A DNA stretch of 64,000 bases from Usnea hakonensis. Lineage: Eukaryota; Ascomycota; Lecanoromycetes; Lecanorales; Parmeliaceae. The position numbers were made by a program, and so were the translations under genes. Under the pieces are notes generated by a model. It was given only the letters and a program-made list of their open reading frames with translations. It was not told the DNA's origin and did not search any database. Positions 1 through 11,859 of the stretch are shown here, one piece after another. Positions within the stretch are counted from its first letter, which is position 1; every line of letters begins with the position of its first letter. The DNA lies in contig BLJB01000012.1 in the NCBI GenBank assembly GCA_013423325.1, positions 62,001 through 126,000 of the forward strand, written 5' to 3'.

Positions 1-327
1 CGTGGGGCACTCGCAATTCGGGTCTCTATCACGTGTATGCAGAGAGGGAAGCTGACAGATCTCAAGTCGAGCAGACGTGCCACAGACAATTTGAGGAGCT
101 GTTGACAGATGGATTGAGGGATCTCAGCACTTGATGACCAGATATGTACATGGTGGAAGGCTTGTCTAGGGGCTTTTTGGGGTGTCTTTCTTTTTGTCTA
201 TCACGCGGGAAATGTTCTCGGCCTTCGGAAGGTCTGGAAAGCCATAGCTGCTCTTTCACTCAGACACCGGCTTTGGAGGCCTATGACGACCGGTTGCTGA
301 TCCTGAGCCAGAGGATCAAGACCCTTC

Positions 328-1311
328 TTATTTTGCGACAGTAGGGATTTCTGGAGTCATAGCTGCCAATGGTTTCGACGGCCCAATGACCAATTTCTGC
401 TTGTTTTCATGTGACCGAAAGTCTGCTTGCGGTCGGTACAGAGTTTCCATATGGCTGACGGAGGTAGCGTGCTCCAGCAACTCTTCTTTGTTAACCCTTA
501 GCTCAAAGTTGGTCACGAAGCAGAAGCTGACTTCCAACTTTCCCAATTCTGTCTCGCTAACTCCTCCAACTTTTGCAAAACGTCGATGTGGATAGCTAAA
601 ATCTTCTAATGCTTTCATCGCTACTCGAAGGCCGGCCAACACCAGGCGATGAACATTACGAGAAGTCACAGGCATGATTTTCTCCACTATGGCTAATCTG
701 AAGATGTAGAGACTGGTAGCAAGATAGACTGCTGTTGACATAGGACAATAGCAATGCAGTCGCATGAGGTATTCTTCTAAACCGATTGAGGGTGGTTTCT
801 TCGAATAGAACTTTCTTGTAATAGCGCCATGCTGTATGCTTAAGGGCTCCGCATTTGAGCCAATAACTTGCAAAGGCTCCGAAGGTCCAGCCACGGGACT
901 CCCGATTGGAGTCTTAGCCTTTGCGGGCACACCGTCCACATCTCCTGCATTCCCTGCGCCTTCGCTTCGTCGGCGCTTGTGTTCCTCTGTGTGGCGAGGA
1001 GCATTCTCTTTTTCAACTGGTATCAGTCCTATGTTTGGAGTGCGTGGCTGGCTGGCTGGAGGCGTTGGTGGTATATCGCCAGTAATCCGCACCAAAGTCT
1101 CGACTGTGCTACACAGCATCCTCAAAGCTGCCACAGGACTCAACGCGAATACATCGATATTGCCCGCTTGTGGAAAGGTATCTGAGTCCTCAAGAGACGA
1201 TTCTGTAGCAGGAATAATGCCTCGGTCTGCAGAGGGACTTGGCGGTGGTGGGAGCTGAGGCATGGAGGCTGCTGGATCCGGTATGGCATGATTCTCATCA
1301 GGAAGTCCCAT
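328..1311 (-). CDS. PHO85-type cyclin (Pho80/Pcl subgroup)
   Basis: Predicted 327-residue regulatory cyclin that would bind a Pho85-like cyclin-dependent kinase, as Pho80/PREG do in phosphate signalling. The first half is proline/serine-rich and looks disordered. The second half carries the cyclin core: FYSKKPPSI, EEYLMRLHCYCP, a long helix with LATSLYIFRL, VHRLVLAGLRVAMK, then FAKVGGVSETELGKLE and FCFVTNFELRV. The AKVGGVS..EL..LE signature is diagnostic of the PHO80-like cyclin family. The first ATG in the open frame is at 1311. The frame stays open a little further upstream without an ATG, so a short 5' exon beyond 1311 is possible. Which Pcl subfamily it belongs to (Pho80, Pcl7 or other) cannot be decided here. 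Confidence 0.85.
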   Translation of the reverse strand: MGLPDENHAIPDPAASMPQLPPPPSPSADRGIIPATESSLEDSDTFPQAGNIDVFALSPVAALRMLCSTVETLVRITGDIPPTPPASQPRTPNIGLIPVEKENAPRHTEEHKRRRSEGAGNAGDVDGVPAKAKTPIGSPVAGPSEPLQVIGSNAEPLSIQHGAITRKFYSKKPPSIGLEEYLMRLHCYCPMSTAVYLATSLYIFRLAIVEKIMPVTSRNVHRLVLAGLRVAMKALEDFSYPHRRFAKVGGVSETELGKLEVSFCFVTNFELRVNKEELLEHATSVSHMETLYRPQADFRSHENKQKLVIGPSKPLAAMTPEIPTVAK

Positions 1312-2756
1312 AACTCCAGCCAGTGTCCGGTGCAAGTTCCTCTCCAAGAAGCAATTCCAACGGTTTAATGGTTACTCCAGAACAGAATTGAGATGGTCTG
1401 AAGGACAGTGAATGCGGGCGGCGAACGTCACCTCACACACATATCTTCGATTCTCGCCCGCAGTCTGTGTTGCGCTTGGAGTCACGTCAGCCTCGCCAAG
1501 ACCGCATATATGCACGTTGGACAAAGTACAGAGAGGTAGACACTGACTGCAGATAGTGCTGCGGGGTAAGGTCAGAAGATGGGGTTCAAGCGCTGTCTGT
1601 GCAGGTGGCTACCGAGCAGGAAAGATGCGTATTCGATGTATTCCGAGATTCAACCCTCAGGTTTTGCCAATCTTCAAGTCGCGCATTTGAATCGGTAGGC
1701 GGAAGGCAGTAATGATTGATACTATTGCGGGGAGGAATTCTGGCCTCAGGCCAGTCGATTGGGCCACGCTTGGCGGACACATATCCGTACCTAAAGTAGT
1801 TATACTAGATACACGCTCAATTTAGTAAGATGCATGACGATGCATTGATAATATACATGTATGTAAACTAAGCCAATCCTTGCCTGAGCCTGTACCCGCT
1901 AGATTTGCGAACGACAAGCTCATTGAGCCGCATAAAGGTAGAGAATGCCGTAAGAAAACTGTGGGGCTTGCCGGCGCTATCTACCTTACTCGTAATTATA
2001 ACTTTATGACATGGTAACATAGATTCCCGGTATCAAAAACCAACGTTGTTTCACTTTCTTTCAAGTGATCCACACTGTCCCTCAAACTATACTGCACTAT
2101 CACAGGATCCATTCAACACGTCTAATTGACGCCCCTGACTAGAATCTCCCGCACCCACATTCACTGAACAAGAAATCGTTTCAAAATTCGATGGGCCACG
2201 ACCGCTTTCCGTTTCACAAGAATCTCCCACAACACAATACCTACTGGGAGAAGGGTCTTGCTTAGCGAAAAGATCAAACATTAAGACCCGTCTGGACAAT
2301 CGACCCTACGTGTCTACTAGATATATCTCGACTATCGCGGTCTTCTTCGTAAAAGTGTCTTGACCATTGACTGTTCCGCACAGCGTCGGCGGAAATCCAA
2401 AGGCCTAGAATTTGGAACTCTTACATAGTCGAGGTCATAGAGTACGCCAAGTCCAGCGTCATAAGCAGCTTCATATTCAAGTTGGAGGTTCGCTACCATT
2501 CCAGACTCTAATGGCTCGACTGACATCAATCCAGGTGGTGGACGGCCTCTCGCCGGCGGCGCCAAAGGGAGGGAGGTGGAGACTGGAGCGGTTGCACCTG
2601 TATAGAATCTGCACCAACGACTTTGCAGGACTACTTTGAAAAGAAAAAAGAAGAGACCAGGAAATCTACGCAGCTTTGAGCTCGCAATTGCATAGATGAC
2701 ACAGACACCCGCCTTTGTATTTGATAGGCTTGTCCACGCCTTTCGGTCAAGGGTTG
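1312..2756. other. Intergenic region, no supported gene
   Basis: About 1.4 kb between two divergently transcribed genes. The short open frames here lack recognisable similarity and convincing splice structure. It presumably holds both promoters. Confidence 0.5.
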
Positions 2757-4596
2757 ATGGTAATGGATCCGCAGTTCGCTTTAGCTTCTAAAGAGGACTT
2801 TTGGCGCCTGCAGAACGAAATGAAGAACGTGTATGCCACACAAGCAGAGCATGCTGACCGACTGATGCGTCTTGAGCAACGTTCGGACAGCGATGCTCGT
2901 CTGAAGTCCGTGTGGGGTAGTCAGTCGCCCTTTCCGAGCGCGATGAATGGTACTCCCCAGCAAGGTCTGTAAGGCCCCCAGATATTGCAAGGGTTATCTA
3001 AAACTTTTGATTGCAGATAATGGTTACAATCCTGCTGCGGAAGCATTCAAGAACTTTGATCAAGATCAGCCAAGTAGTATGCTCGGAAGCTTACATCTGG
3101 ATACTGAGGACGAACCAAGGAGAGGTGCTGCTTCCAGAGCAAACAGTGTGCGCTTCGACGAGAGCGCTCTTCACGGTCATTTCGGTCAAGGCTCTCGATC
3201 CTCTACAGACTTTCTTCCAATCCGAACCGGCAGTGCATTTGGCAGTCATCCAATGACTGAACGCTCTTTGTCACACAAGTCTGACGGCAGGCAGAGCTCC
3301 ACACATTCGGCTCGAGCAAGCAGTTTCGGTTTCGATACCCGTCCATTGTCTGCCACTGTGGCTCCTTTCGTCCCGATGGACCCGCCTCCTGGTCTCTTCA
3401 TTTTGGGACCGGTGCCGTCGATAATTCGCTGCTGGCTGGACACAAATTTCTCCAACGAGTCCTTGCTCTATGCTTCCGTCTGCACGGGGTCCTACAAGTC
3501 AACCTTGAACGTCAATCTGATAAAACGTTTAGGATACCAAGATCAAATTACAGTCGACCGTGAAGGACAGCGATTGATCAAGCTTCCAGTGTACCTTCCC
3601 GAAGCTACCATACAGCAGTCGTCATCACGTTCAAGTAGCCCTGTACGATCGCTGCCAACTCTGACGACCTCATTTGTGGTTCAAGACTTGAACTGTAAAG
3701 AGGAAGCGATTCAAATCTTTTTCGGCTGTGACTTGCTTCGTACTCGTAACGCCGACGTTCATTTCTCCCTTGACCGTTTAACCTTGTTTGATGATGACCG
3801 CAACAAGCTTTCTGTGCCTTTGGTCCGTCCTGAGAACGCAATTATATTTCAAAATCTTCAGACAACTATCGCGTCAGACACTTCTTTGGAGTCCCCTCTG
3901 GCAGAAGTATCTGGCCCGGCTAGTGGAAAGGTCAAAACCAATGGCAATGCAAAGGAGTCGCAAATAGAGGAGTCACATGTAAGGTCTGACGACCAACCCG
4001 AGGAGACAAAAACACGAACCACGACTGACGCAATGGCTCCACCTGCGGCTCCCTCGTCCTCAGTCATAGGAGAAGGCAGGAAAACGGTAGCAGATCGTGA
4101 AAATAGCGATTCGACCTTTTCGGTGTCGACGAACACTGACCTCAAGGACTCGGAGAGCTTGAGTAATGGCACCACGCCTGACACCCCAACAAGGTCCGAA
4201 AGCAGCAACGTTTGGGGATCCTGGCGAAGGGACTCAACCCAAAGCAGCCGTGGAGACCCTTTGTCCGCCGGCACTTCAAGTACTGGCTACCAGAGACCGG
4301 GGCGGGGCAGGGGCATGAAGGTGCTCAGACCAACACGACTGAACACATCTCGTGCGACTTCGGCACAACAGCATCCTGTAGGGTTTGACGTCGCATCCTC
4401 CCGTTTTGGTGATTTTGGTAAGCCCGAAAACAATGAGAACCAGAGTCCTGCCACCGATCATAGGTCGTTTTCAGGAGATGGCAGGGGCCCCCTTCAGTCA
4501 CTTGCGAATAAGCCAAGGTCGTCGAATCCAATTGGCGGAGCTTCTGCCTTTGGTTGGTTGAATTCTAATCAACCAAAACAAGGCCCATCGGAGTAA
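2757..4596 (+). CDS. Large low-complexity protein with degenerate aspartic-protease-like domain
   Basis: Two exons (2757-2964, 3017-4596) give 595 residues. The 52-nt intron has a GTCTGT donor and TTGCAG acceptor, and only this donor keeps phase. Residues ~5-60 look like a coiled coil. Residues ~209-351 resemble a retropepsin/Ddi-like fold: LLYASVCTGS at the position of the usual DTG/DSG loop, followed by NLIKRLG, then strands ending FVVQD, IQIFFGCDLL (compare I.LG.D.L), VHFSLDRLTLF and KLSVPLV. The catalytic Asp of D-T/S-G is replaced by Cys (CTG), so no peptidase activity is expected. The C-terminal ~240 residues are Ser/Thr/Pro/Gly-rich with an RG-rich patch. The function is unknown and the fold assignment is inference by pattern. 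Confidence 0.7.
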
Positions 4597-4797
4597 GATT
4601 TCTAGTTCTATAGGGATAAGTCTATTCAGGAGCGGTAACCCCTTCTTGCAGCTTTTACCAGCTTGTGCGATAACATGTACAATAGAAAACATCCACAGTG
4701 TGCTGAGCAAGCTGCTAGATACAGCCAAAGCAAAAGCTAGTATCGAAGCACTTTCATACTGCCGTCCTCACACTATGCTTTCCGTGAGTCTACTCTC

Positions 4798-5620
4798 TCA
4801 CATTTTACACAGCGTCTGAACCGCATCTCTAGTGCTTTCCTTTGTTTCCTTGACTAGCCCAGCGATCGCTTTGAACCTAGTCACAAGAATTAGCCGTCTT
4901 GCTTCTTTTGCAAATCATGTTGAAGAGGGGGATGAGCTTACTCGGGAATACTGGCATCCCCCATACACTCATACAGAAAACTCTCACTCGACGTAACGAT
5001 CGCTCCCTCCTCCCTGTAACACATACAATTGATCTTTACTCTTTCAGAACACAGCGAAACGCCTACCTCAACCGGCTCAAAGCCACACCCCGCTCCCCAG
5101 CATTGCAGCTACTCACTCCATCGGTGAGCACATAGACTCTGTGGCCCTCACTCAGCAAATCTAGCGCCGTCTGCGTCACACATATATGTGTCTCGATTCC
5201 TACGATGGCTATCTGGTAAGGCATCTGCGAGCGTTCGGCGAGTGTGTAGCGCAATTCAGGGACCAACATTGTGAAGGCGGTTTTGTCGATTGTGTAGAGT
5301 GGGGGACTGTTGAGTTCTGAGCAGACTGGAGGATGGGTGAGCGAGAAGTACAGGAGTATCGACAACAGGCGGAGACTTACTCGGACCGAGACGTGCAGCG
5401 GATTGAGTGGTTGCGTAGACGGGGATGGCGAGGGTGTTGCAGGCACGAATCATTTTCTGTGCTGTGGAGATGCTGAGCGCGACAATTAGTACGCTATGGC
5501 AGCGTAGATTGAGCGGTAGAAGGACTCAACAACTTACACCTTGCCATATTCAAAGATGGCGGGCCGAAATTTGTCTTGGATGTCGCAGACGCTGTTGAGT
5601 TTGTAAGCTCGCGGCGGCAT
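4798..5620 (-). CDS. Isochorismatase-family hydrolase
   Basis: Five exons (5538-5620, 5472-5381, 5316-5067, 5013-4942, 4876-4798 read leftwards) give 191 residues. All junctions are GT..AG and in phase. The cysteine-hydrolase fold is visible in order: VCDIQDKFRPAI (catalytic Asp), QKMIRACNTLAIPVYATTQ, YTIDKTAFTML (catalytic Lys region), then IAIVGIETHICVTQTALDL with the nucleophile Cys in H-I-C-V, followed by DGVSSCNAGERGVALSRLR. This matches the ISOC1/YcaC-like group rather than true isochorismate lyases, so the substrate is unknown. The product is probably soluble and cytosolic or mitochondrial. It is head-to-head with the BTB gene that starts 563 bp away. Confidence 0.9.
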
Positions 5621-5866
5621 GTGGGGAATGTGAGCTGGGAGGCATACAACAGAGCTGGATTTGCTGGACTGGTTATCAGTCAAGCCCCGAAGTGGATCTG
5701 AGTGTAGCTACACTCACGAAATCGATGCGGTCTTGCCATTGTCGCAGGAACTGGAGTATCTAAGGAACGGATGGTCATACTCCGTGATGATGCATCAGAA
5801 ATTCTTTGTCGTTCTACTCGGGTTTTTGCCCGCAGCCCTGCGGACGAGGGGAGCGCCAAGCCCGCA

Positions 5867-5882
5867 GCATAAAGTAAAGTAC
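5867..5882. promoter_or_regulatory. Recurrent motif GCATAAAGTAAAGTAC
   Basis: This 16-nt string recurs exactly in reverse orientation at 9998-10013 and with one change at 31949-31963. All three copies lie between 300 and 650 bp upstream of a gene start. A role as a protein-binding site is inference only. Confidence 0.35.
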
Positions 5883-6183
5883 CGGGTACTCGTACCTTAG
5901 TGTTTTTAGCGTCGATTGCTAGCTTCAGGTACCAACCTCTCCCAATTCTCTCAAGCCATCTTTTGTCGCACTTCAGCCTCACAATTCTTCTCCCATAATT
6001 GTCACTTCTTAGACGTTCCTTCCCTTGTGATTTGCTAACTCTTTCTAACTTTTGTTGTTAGTACCTTACACTCATTGAGACCAATTGCAAAGAAAGTCGC
6101 TCATTCTCCAAAAAGAGAAGTCAAAAAAAGGGGGCTCTCATCGCGAACAGAAAAGTATTTGCGCACAGACATTACACCGAGCT

Positions 6184-7221
6184 ATGGCAGATCCCGAAGT
6201 GCGCATTTCCGGCGGAATCGCAGAGGATACCGGCGACGTCGAGATGCAAGGCGGTGACAGCGCCGATGTGCTCGAAGTGGGAGAAACGGGCGCCGACGAT
6301 GCGCCTGGGGAAGAGGTAGCCGAGGACGAGACCGCGATGGAAACGAACGAGCCAGCTGCACGGACAACTTTTGTGGAGTAAGCCATTCGGACAAGGAAGC
6401 GGCGTCCAATTGGAGTCACTGACATCCTCCAGCTATCTCCGATCCCCAATTGTGACTCTGAACATTGGCTCCGGCGACGCTGCCACTCAACTCACCGCTC
6501 ATCAAGCCCTGCTCATCAAATCTCCATTCTTCGCCGACGCAATCGCGCCGGACTCTGCTTCACCAGTAAGCTCGCCTCTCCCCCCGCACCTCTCTCTCTC
6601 TCTCCCTCTCTCCGTTCCCCTCACTTTCCAAAAACCCGCACACACACACCCACACAGCCACAAACTAACCTCCCCAAAAAGAAACGCACCATCGACCTCG
6701 TCGACGACGACCTCGAAGCCACATCCTGCTTCCTCGAATACCTCTACACAGGCGAATACTTCCCGCACAAGCTCCCGACCGGCAACCTCGAAACATCCCC
6801 CGCCATCCCCCCCGTCGACACCACGGGCCAGCACCTCCTCAAACACGCCAAAGTCTACACCCTCGCCGAAAAGCTCTCCCTCCCCGCCCTCAAGACCCTC
6901 TCCCACTCCAAAATCCACCTCGTCACCTCCACCGCCTCCGCCGAGCTCTCCTACGCGCGCTACGTCTACTCCCACACGGGCAGGGAGGACGTGACGATCC
7001 GGAAGCCCGTGGCGAGCTTTTGGGGGCAGAGGAGCCATGTGTTGAGGCATGAGACCGAGGGCAGTTTCCGGAAGATGTGTCTCGAGTACCCGGAGTTTGC
7101 GTTTGATGTGTTGAGTTTTGTGCTGGATGCGGAGGAGAAGAGGGAGGAGAGGAGAAGGAAGGCGGATGATGGGGAGGGGGGCAAGGGGAGCGCGAGGAAG
7201 AGGGCGAGGGGGGAGAGGTAG
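6184..7221 (+). CDS. BTB/POZ domain protein
   Basis: Three exons (6184-6377, 6433-6565, 6682-7221) give 288 residues. After an acidic N-terminal leader (~60 residues), the BTB fold is recognisable: SPIVTLNIGSGD, LTAHQALLIKSPFFADAIA (the classic H..LL...S.FF helix), IDLVDDDLEATSCFLEYLYTGEYF, then AKVYTLAEKLSLPALKTLSHSKI. The C-terminus ends in a basic RKRARGER tail. BTB proteins of this simple fungal type mediate dimerisation or act as Cul3 adaptors; which applies here is unknown. Intron 2 is CT-rich with a CACA run. The ATG at 6184 is chosen because it begins the acidic leader; an ATG at 6085 in the same frame is also open. Confidence 0.88.
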
Positions 7222-7754
7222 ATACCTAGATTGATGATGGGGAGGGGAGGGGGTTTTTTTTTTTTTTTTCAAGAAAAACGATGTGTTTGATGAGATGATC
7301 TTTGCTGCTGCCATTCTGCTGATGCTGGTGTTCCCTGTTTGTCTTTGCTAAAAGTCGACTTCGGACAGGGTCTTATTTAACATATATTTAAGAGCGGAGG
7401 GAAGGAGGAGCGGATATGTAATAATAGCACAGTCAATACCAGATGTACAATACCTAGGCTATGAATCCCTGAGCTTTTAGCCAGAAAGAACAGTGGAGCT
7501 GCTATCAATCTATGTAGCGAGATTCGCTCTTGAAACGCCACAAGCCCAGGGAGATTGCTGTGCTCCGTACTCTTACAACAGCCTCGACGGCCCAGCCAGC
7601 CTGTTCGCTCGCCCGTTGGCTCGCCGCTATGCATGCGCCCTCCTGACGTTTCCGTTCGGATCCTTCCGCGCCACTGCAACCGCGCCCCACGGGCCAAATC
7701 AAAATCTTGGGTCCAGCCTCGCAAAGCTTTGTGACACGACGGAGCTTGTCCTCA

Positions 7755-9107
7755 TTATATTCTTCCACCCTTTTGCCTGAAATTATCGCCTGTGGATGGA
7801 ATCGGCTTTTCAAGCCTCAAGACCCACAGCAGCAAGTCCTCCAGCGGCAGCAGGGCTAGGAACACGCTATTACAGAGGTAAGCGGCGCAGGCCACAATCG
7901 TCGCCATCAGCGCGTCCATCCAATAGTGGTTCGCCGTCGCCACAATGGTGATTAAAATTATGCTTGGGTATCCCAGCCCAATGAAGCAGTAGACCGACTT
8001 CCAAAACCATGACTTTTTCGTCTCCCCCTTTTCCAAAGTTCTTCTAAATATACCAGCGTGGTAAATCATAGTGCAGCCGATCACAAAGGCGTACCCGAAA
8101 TGCATGCTGGGCATGGCGGCGAGGGAATTGACAAAGTTGCCGCTCATCCAAATCGAGGTTGCTTCGTCGTGGCGTACCGAGTCAAGGAACCCGTATTCAG
8201 GCGGAAGTAGGCGCGGAGGCATGCAGGGGTAAAGGGTAAAGGTAAGGAAGGCGAGGAGGTTGGTAAGGGTGAGGGTGCGGCGAATCGAGGCGAAGGTGGC
8301 GTGAGAGGGCGCGATATAGTAATACCAAGCTATAAAGCTGCCGAGGGTGTTAGTTCGGGTTTCAAGAGAAGGAAGGCGAGGGATTCAAAAGACGTGAAAT
8401 TGGATGACGAACCCTACTGTGCCGGGTATATGGATCAACGCATAGGTTCGATTTAGCACCGTCAAGGCATCTTGATGACCATGCATGAACCAGTGTTGCA
8501 CGGTGTGCTCTTTGACTGGAAAAAGGAAGCTTGCCCAACTGAATTGCTCAAACTCAAGGACTGCGAGGCCGTGCGCCTGAGCGACATCTATGATTGATTT
8601 GGTGAATATCATCTGAGAGAAAACCTTGGTCAGGCGGTAGAAGAGATAGGTGATGATCCAGTAGAACATTTCGATCAGAAACGGAAACTTTTGTAAGATG
8701 CGGCTATGTGTGCGATCCGAGAAGCGTGAGGTATTTGGGGTGCTGAGGACAACTCCACAGCACATGCGCTTTTTCGAGGGATGCTTGGACGATGAAGGAG
8801 ACTCTTGAGGTTCGTCGTTATCCGGATCATACCAGAGCAAATCTTCGGTCGAGTTGGAGGAGTCGGAGTCCAAGTAAGAATCGTGGTATCCTTCTTTTCG
8901 TTTCCCAAATATTTGGAAATCACGTCTCCGCGTCAGAAACATGGCACCACCCAAGATGGATAAGACAATCTGGAAGGCGAATCAGTTGGGGATATTTGTC
9001 TCAGACAGCGGAACAAGAGGTACCAACGGCTCTCCCCATGGGGGAAGATGATACATAGGCTGGCTCTTCCATTCCGGTGGGACATCAAGGATTGTGAGGT
9101 TGGTCAT
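7755..9107 (-). CDS. PAP2-like integral membrane protein
   Basis: Three exons (9107-9024, 8969-8413, 8337-7755) give 407 residues. Several hydrophobic segments surround two phosphatase motifs: AMPSMHFGYAF (P-S-x-H motif) and TANHYWMDA (second catalytic His). This is the fungal PAP2_3/inositolphosphotransferase-like family, acting on lipid phosphates in internal membranes; the exact substrate is unknown. Exon 1 encodes a short leader ending PPWGEPL that runs straight into the first membrane helix IVLSILGGAMFL. The first intron (54 nt, GTACCT donor, CTGAT branch point) contains a TGA that would otherwise look like a nonsense mutation. The second intron uses GTTCGT with a CTAAC branch point. Confidence 0.82.
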
Positions 9108-10454
9108 TATGATAAGATGTGTCGCTAATACTGGTCATGAGGATAATATCTGCCTCCACGACACGCCTCGACGGAGGGGTCACGCGACCTGGAATTGTCA
9201 CCGGCTCAAGTGAGTGGGTGAGGGAGTAACAGAGCACGAAATGGGAGAAGTAAATGCGATGTAGGTGCAAGAGTCAAAGTCAGGGGATTAAAAGTTGATA
9301 TAGGGTGCGGAGGTCGGATGTCAAAGCATTGTTTTGGTCCGAGCTGCATCATGTCAATACGATGCAATGCACACTTATGTCATCTTCTTCTCCTCCAGCA
9401 AAGATTGAGAAGGCCAACCTACCATGTGAATGAAGATAAGGCAATGCTGAGATGATAGTGTTGTAAAGACAGTCGTGGTATAAAGGATCAATATGAGTAC
9501 AATATCAATGCAGAGATGACCTTTCCTCCTGTACTAGTAATAAGTAATAAGCTGTCCACGTAACGCTCGGACTTTTGCATGTGCCGAATCAAGATAAATA
9601 TGGAAATTATCTCAGCATGGAAGGAACTGCTCCCAAAGCCAAGAAAAACCAAAAAGCTTCTCGACAAAGTGTTGAAAGGGTGACTGGGTGACTGAGGAGA
9701 AGTGTTTATCCTTAAGACCCATATGTATTCTCAGAAGATTGTTTGTATTATTATTGTTGTTATTATTGAAAGCAGAGAAAAAACAGATATTTATGATTAG
9801 TAGAGCAGTACTCAGAAGAAGATTCCAACTCCTATTTTCGATTTAATGTAGAGGAGAGTACGCGTATTGACTTGGTAGCCAAGGAGCCAAGTCATCTTGG
9901 GCATGGTGGATCAAGTACTTTTGGTGAATGGTAAATGCTTTTCCGACCTAGGTAGCCCGAATTTACCGGCTCCCAGAACCGGGGTTCATCATTTGTCGTA
10001 CTTTACTTTATGCTCGGTGCGTGTGCTGTGGCCAAGAGACAATTTGCCAAGAGCTTTCATAGTCTTCGATGGGAAAAATTTAAAAATTTAAGGATTTCGG
10101 GTTGAGCTAAGTGACTAGCTTAACGATCTTGGCCTTGGCGCTATCTCCTCGTGATATCTTACCGAAGATATCCTAGTGGATAAGGTAAAATCTCACTGTA
10201 CAACGGCTGCTATTCGTACCTGGTCGATATTTAGGCTCACGCCACTTTCGCATTATCTAAAGTATTATCTTGACTTTCGCCGCAGTGCCTCGCCGCTCGC
10301 CAAGCTTCTCACAAGAACAACTTCGAATACGTCGTAAGAGCCAACAGCCGACACAAGAACCGACCAAACTCTGTCGATCTTTAAGGGTTCATTGCAGCAT
10401 CATCAGCCCTTCCTCGTCTAGTCTTGTTGCAGACTACCTTACCTTTCCCAAGCC
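9108..10454. other. Intergenic region between divergent genes
   Basis: About 1.35 kb, AT-rich around 9700-9800 with a short TTATTATTGTTG-type run. It contains the inverted copy of the GCATAAAGTAAAGTAC motif at 9998-10013, 442 bp upstream of RRP45. No gene is supported. Confidence 0.5.
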
Positions 10455-11526
10455 ATGCCTCGCGAAGCAGAACCCTCCCTCAACGAACGCACTTTTCTAC
10501 TCCAAGCTCTCCAAGAGAACATCCGCCTCGACGGCCGCGCCCTGGACGCTTACCGCAACCTCGACATATCCTTCCCAGACGACTATGGCGTTGCCGACGT
10601 CCGCTTGGGCAAGACAAGGTACCCTTCTCATCTCATCTCACCATCCTGGAATGCAGTGCATATGACGGAGCACTAATAAACCTCCTCCTCCTCCCGCAGA
10701 GTCCTTACGCGCATCTCCGCCTCCGTGACAGCTCCCCGCCCCGACCGCAAATTTGACGGCATCTTCACAATCACAACCGAGCTCTCCCCACTCGCGTCCC
10801 CCGCCTTCGAATCCGGCCGGTAAGGAAACCTCCCCTCCACATCTCGGGGTAAGACCTCTCCCCTCCCTCTCCCTCCCTCCCTCCCTCACACCTTCCCCCC
10901 CGAAGTACCCAACCTAACGCCCCCAACCCAGCCAATCCGACCTCGAAACCCACCTCTCCCGCACCCTCGAAACCACCCTCCGCCGCTCCCAAGCCCTCTC
11001 CACCGAATCCCTCTGCCTCATAGCCGGTCAAAAAATATGGTCCCTGCGCGCAGACATCCACGTCCTCGACCACGACGGCAACCTCATCGACGCCAGCTGC
11101 CTCTGCACGCTCGCCGCCCTCCGGCACTGTCGGATCCCAGACTCCGACGTCAAAGGCGGCCAACTGACCGTCTATAGCTCCGCGGAGCGCGACCCCGTCC
11201 CGCTCGCTTTGCTGCACCACCCGCTCTGCGTGACGATGCATTTTTTTGAGGAGGGGGAGAAGTGGATCGTGGACGCGACGTTGCTGGAGCAGCAGTGCAG
11301 CGAGGGGGAGGTTGTGGTGGGGGCGAATGCACAGGGGGAGTTGTGTCTGGTGCAGAAGGGGGGAGGCGGGGAGGTGGATGCGTTGGTGTTGTTAAGGTGC
11401 GTGGAGGTGGCGATGGGGAAGGTGAGGGAGTTGGGGAAGTTGGTTGACGGGGCTTTGGAGGCGGATGCGAGGCGGAGGGATAAAGGGGGGATGAGTAGGG
11501 AGTTGAGGGCGGAGAATGAACGGTGA
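10455..11526 (+). CDS. RRP45: RNA exosome core subunit RRP45 (RNase PH family)
   Basis: Three exons (10455-10618, 10700-10819, 10932-11526) give 292 residues, close to the family size. The start EPSLNERTFLLQALQENIR with RLDGR and ISFPDDYGVADVRLGKTRVLTRISA is diagnostic of Rrp45/EXOSC9, a structural subunit of the six-membered RNase PH-like ring of the nuclear and cytoplasmic exosome. Later landmarks are LCLIAGQKIWSLRADIHVLD, GNLIDASCLC..AAL and the C-terminal PLALLHHPLCVTMHFF. Like other eukaryotic ring subunits it is expected to lack phosphorolytic activity. Codon use shifts to strongly G-rich in the last 250 nt, where low-complexity GEGE-type sequence occurs. Confidence 0.93.
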
Positions 11527-11859
11527 TGGGGGTGAGAGGCGGTGATGGGTGGATTTTTGAACACCCTGGGATAGCTCGTATGGGTGAAAAGTTGCATGTT
11601 TGTATGGGCAGCCGAACATGAAGGCCATGCATGAAAACGTGGATCACTTCCGTCTCCGTCAAGCTACCTATGCTACAAAATCCATAATTTTCGCCAATCC
11701 AAATACTCGAGGGCTGATACCGCTTAAAAATGCCTAGACCAAACCGCTATGCTTGAAACCGAAAGCGCCGAACCAGACACGATGAATATAGTTGAAAGCA
11801 CTGAATTCCCCCAAACCGCCAAAAATGAATTGCCAAAAATGCTGTGCACAATATTTCCA

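Noticed and set aside
1..327. Short open frames at the left edge
   Set aside because: No family or splice signals; probably the 3' flank of the cyclin gene.
8970..9023. Apparent premature TGA (8982-8984) in the PAP2-like gene
   Set aside because: The stop lies inside a 54-nt phase-0 intron with a CTGAT branch point and CAG acceptor; removing it joins PPWGEPL directly to the first membrane helix.
11150..11662. Large reverse-strand frames over RRP45
   Set aside because: They are shadows produced by the GC-rich coding strand.
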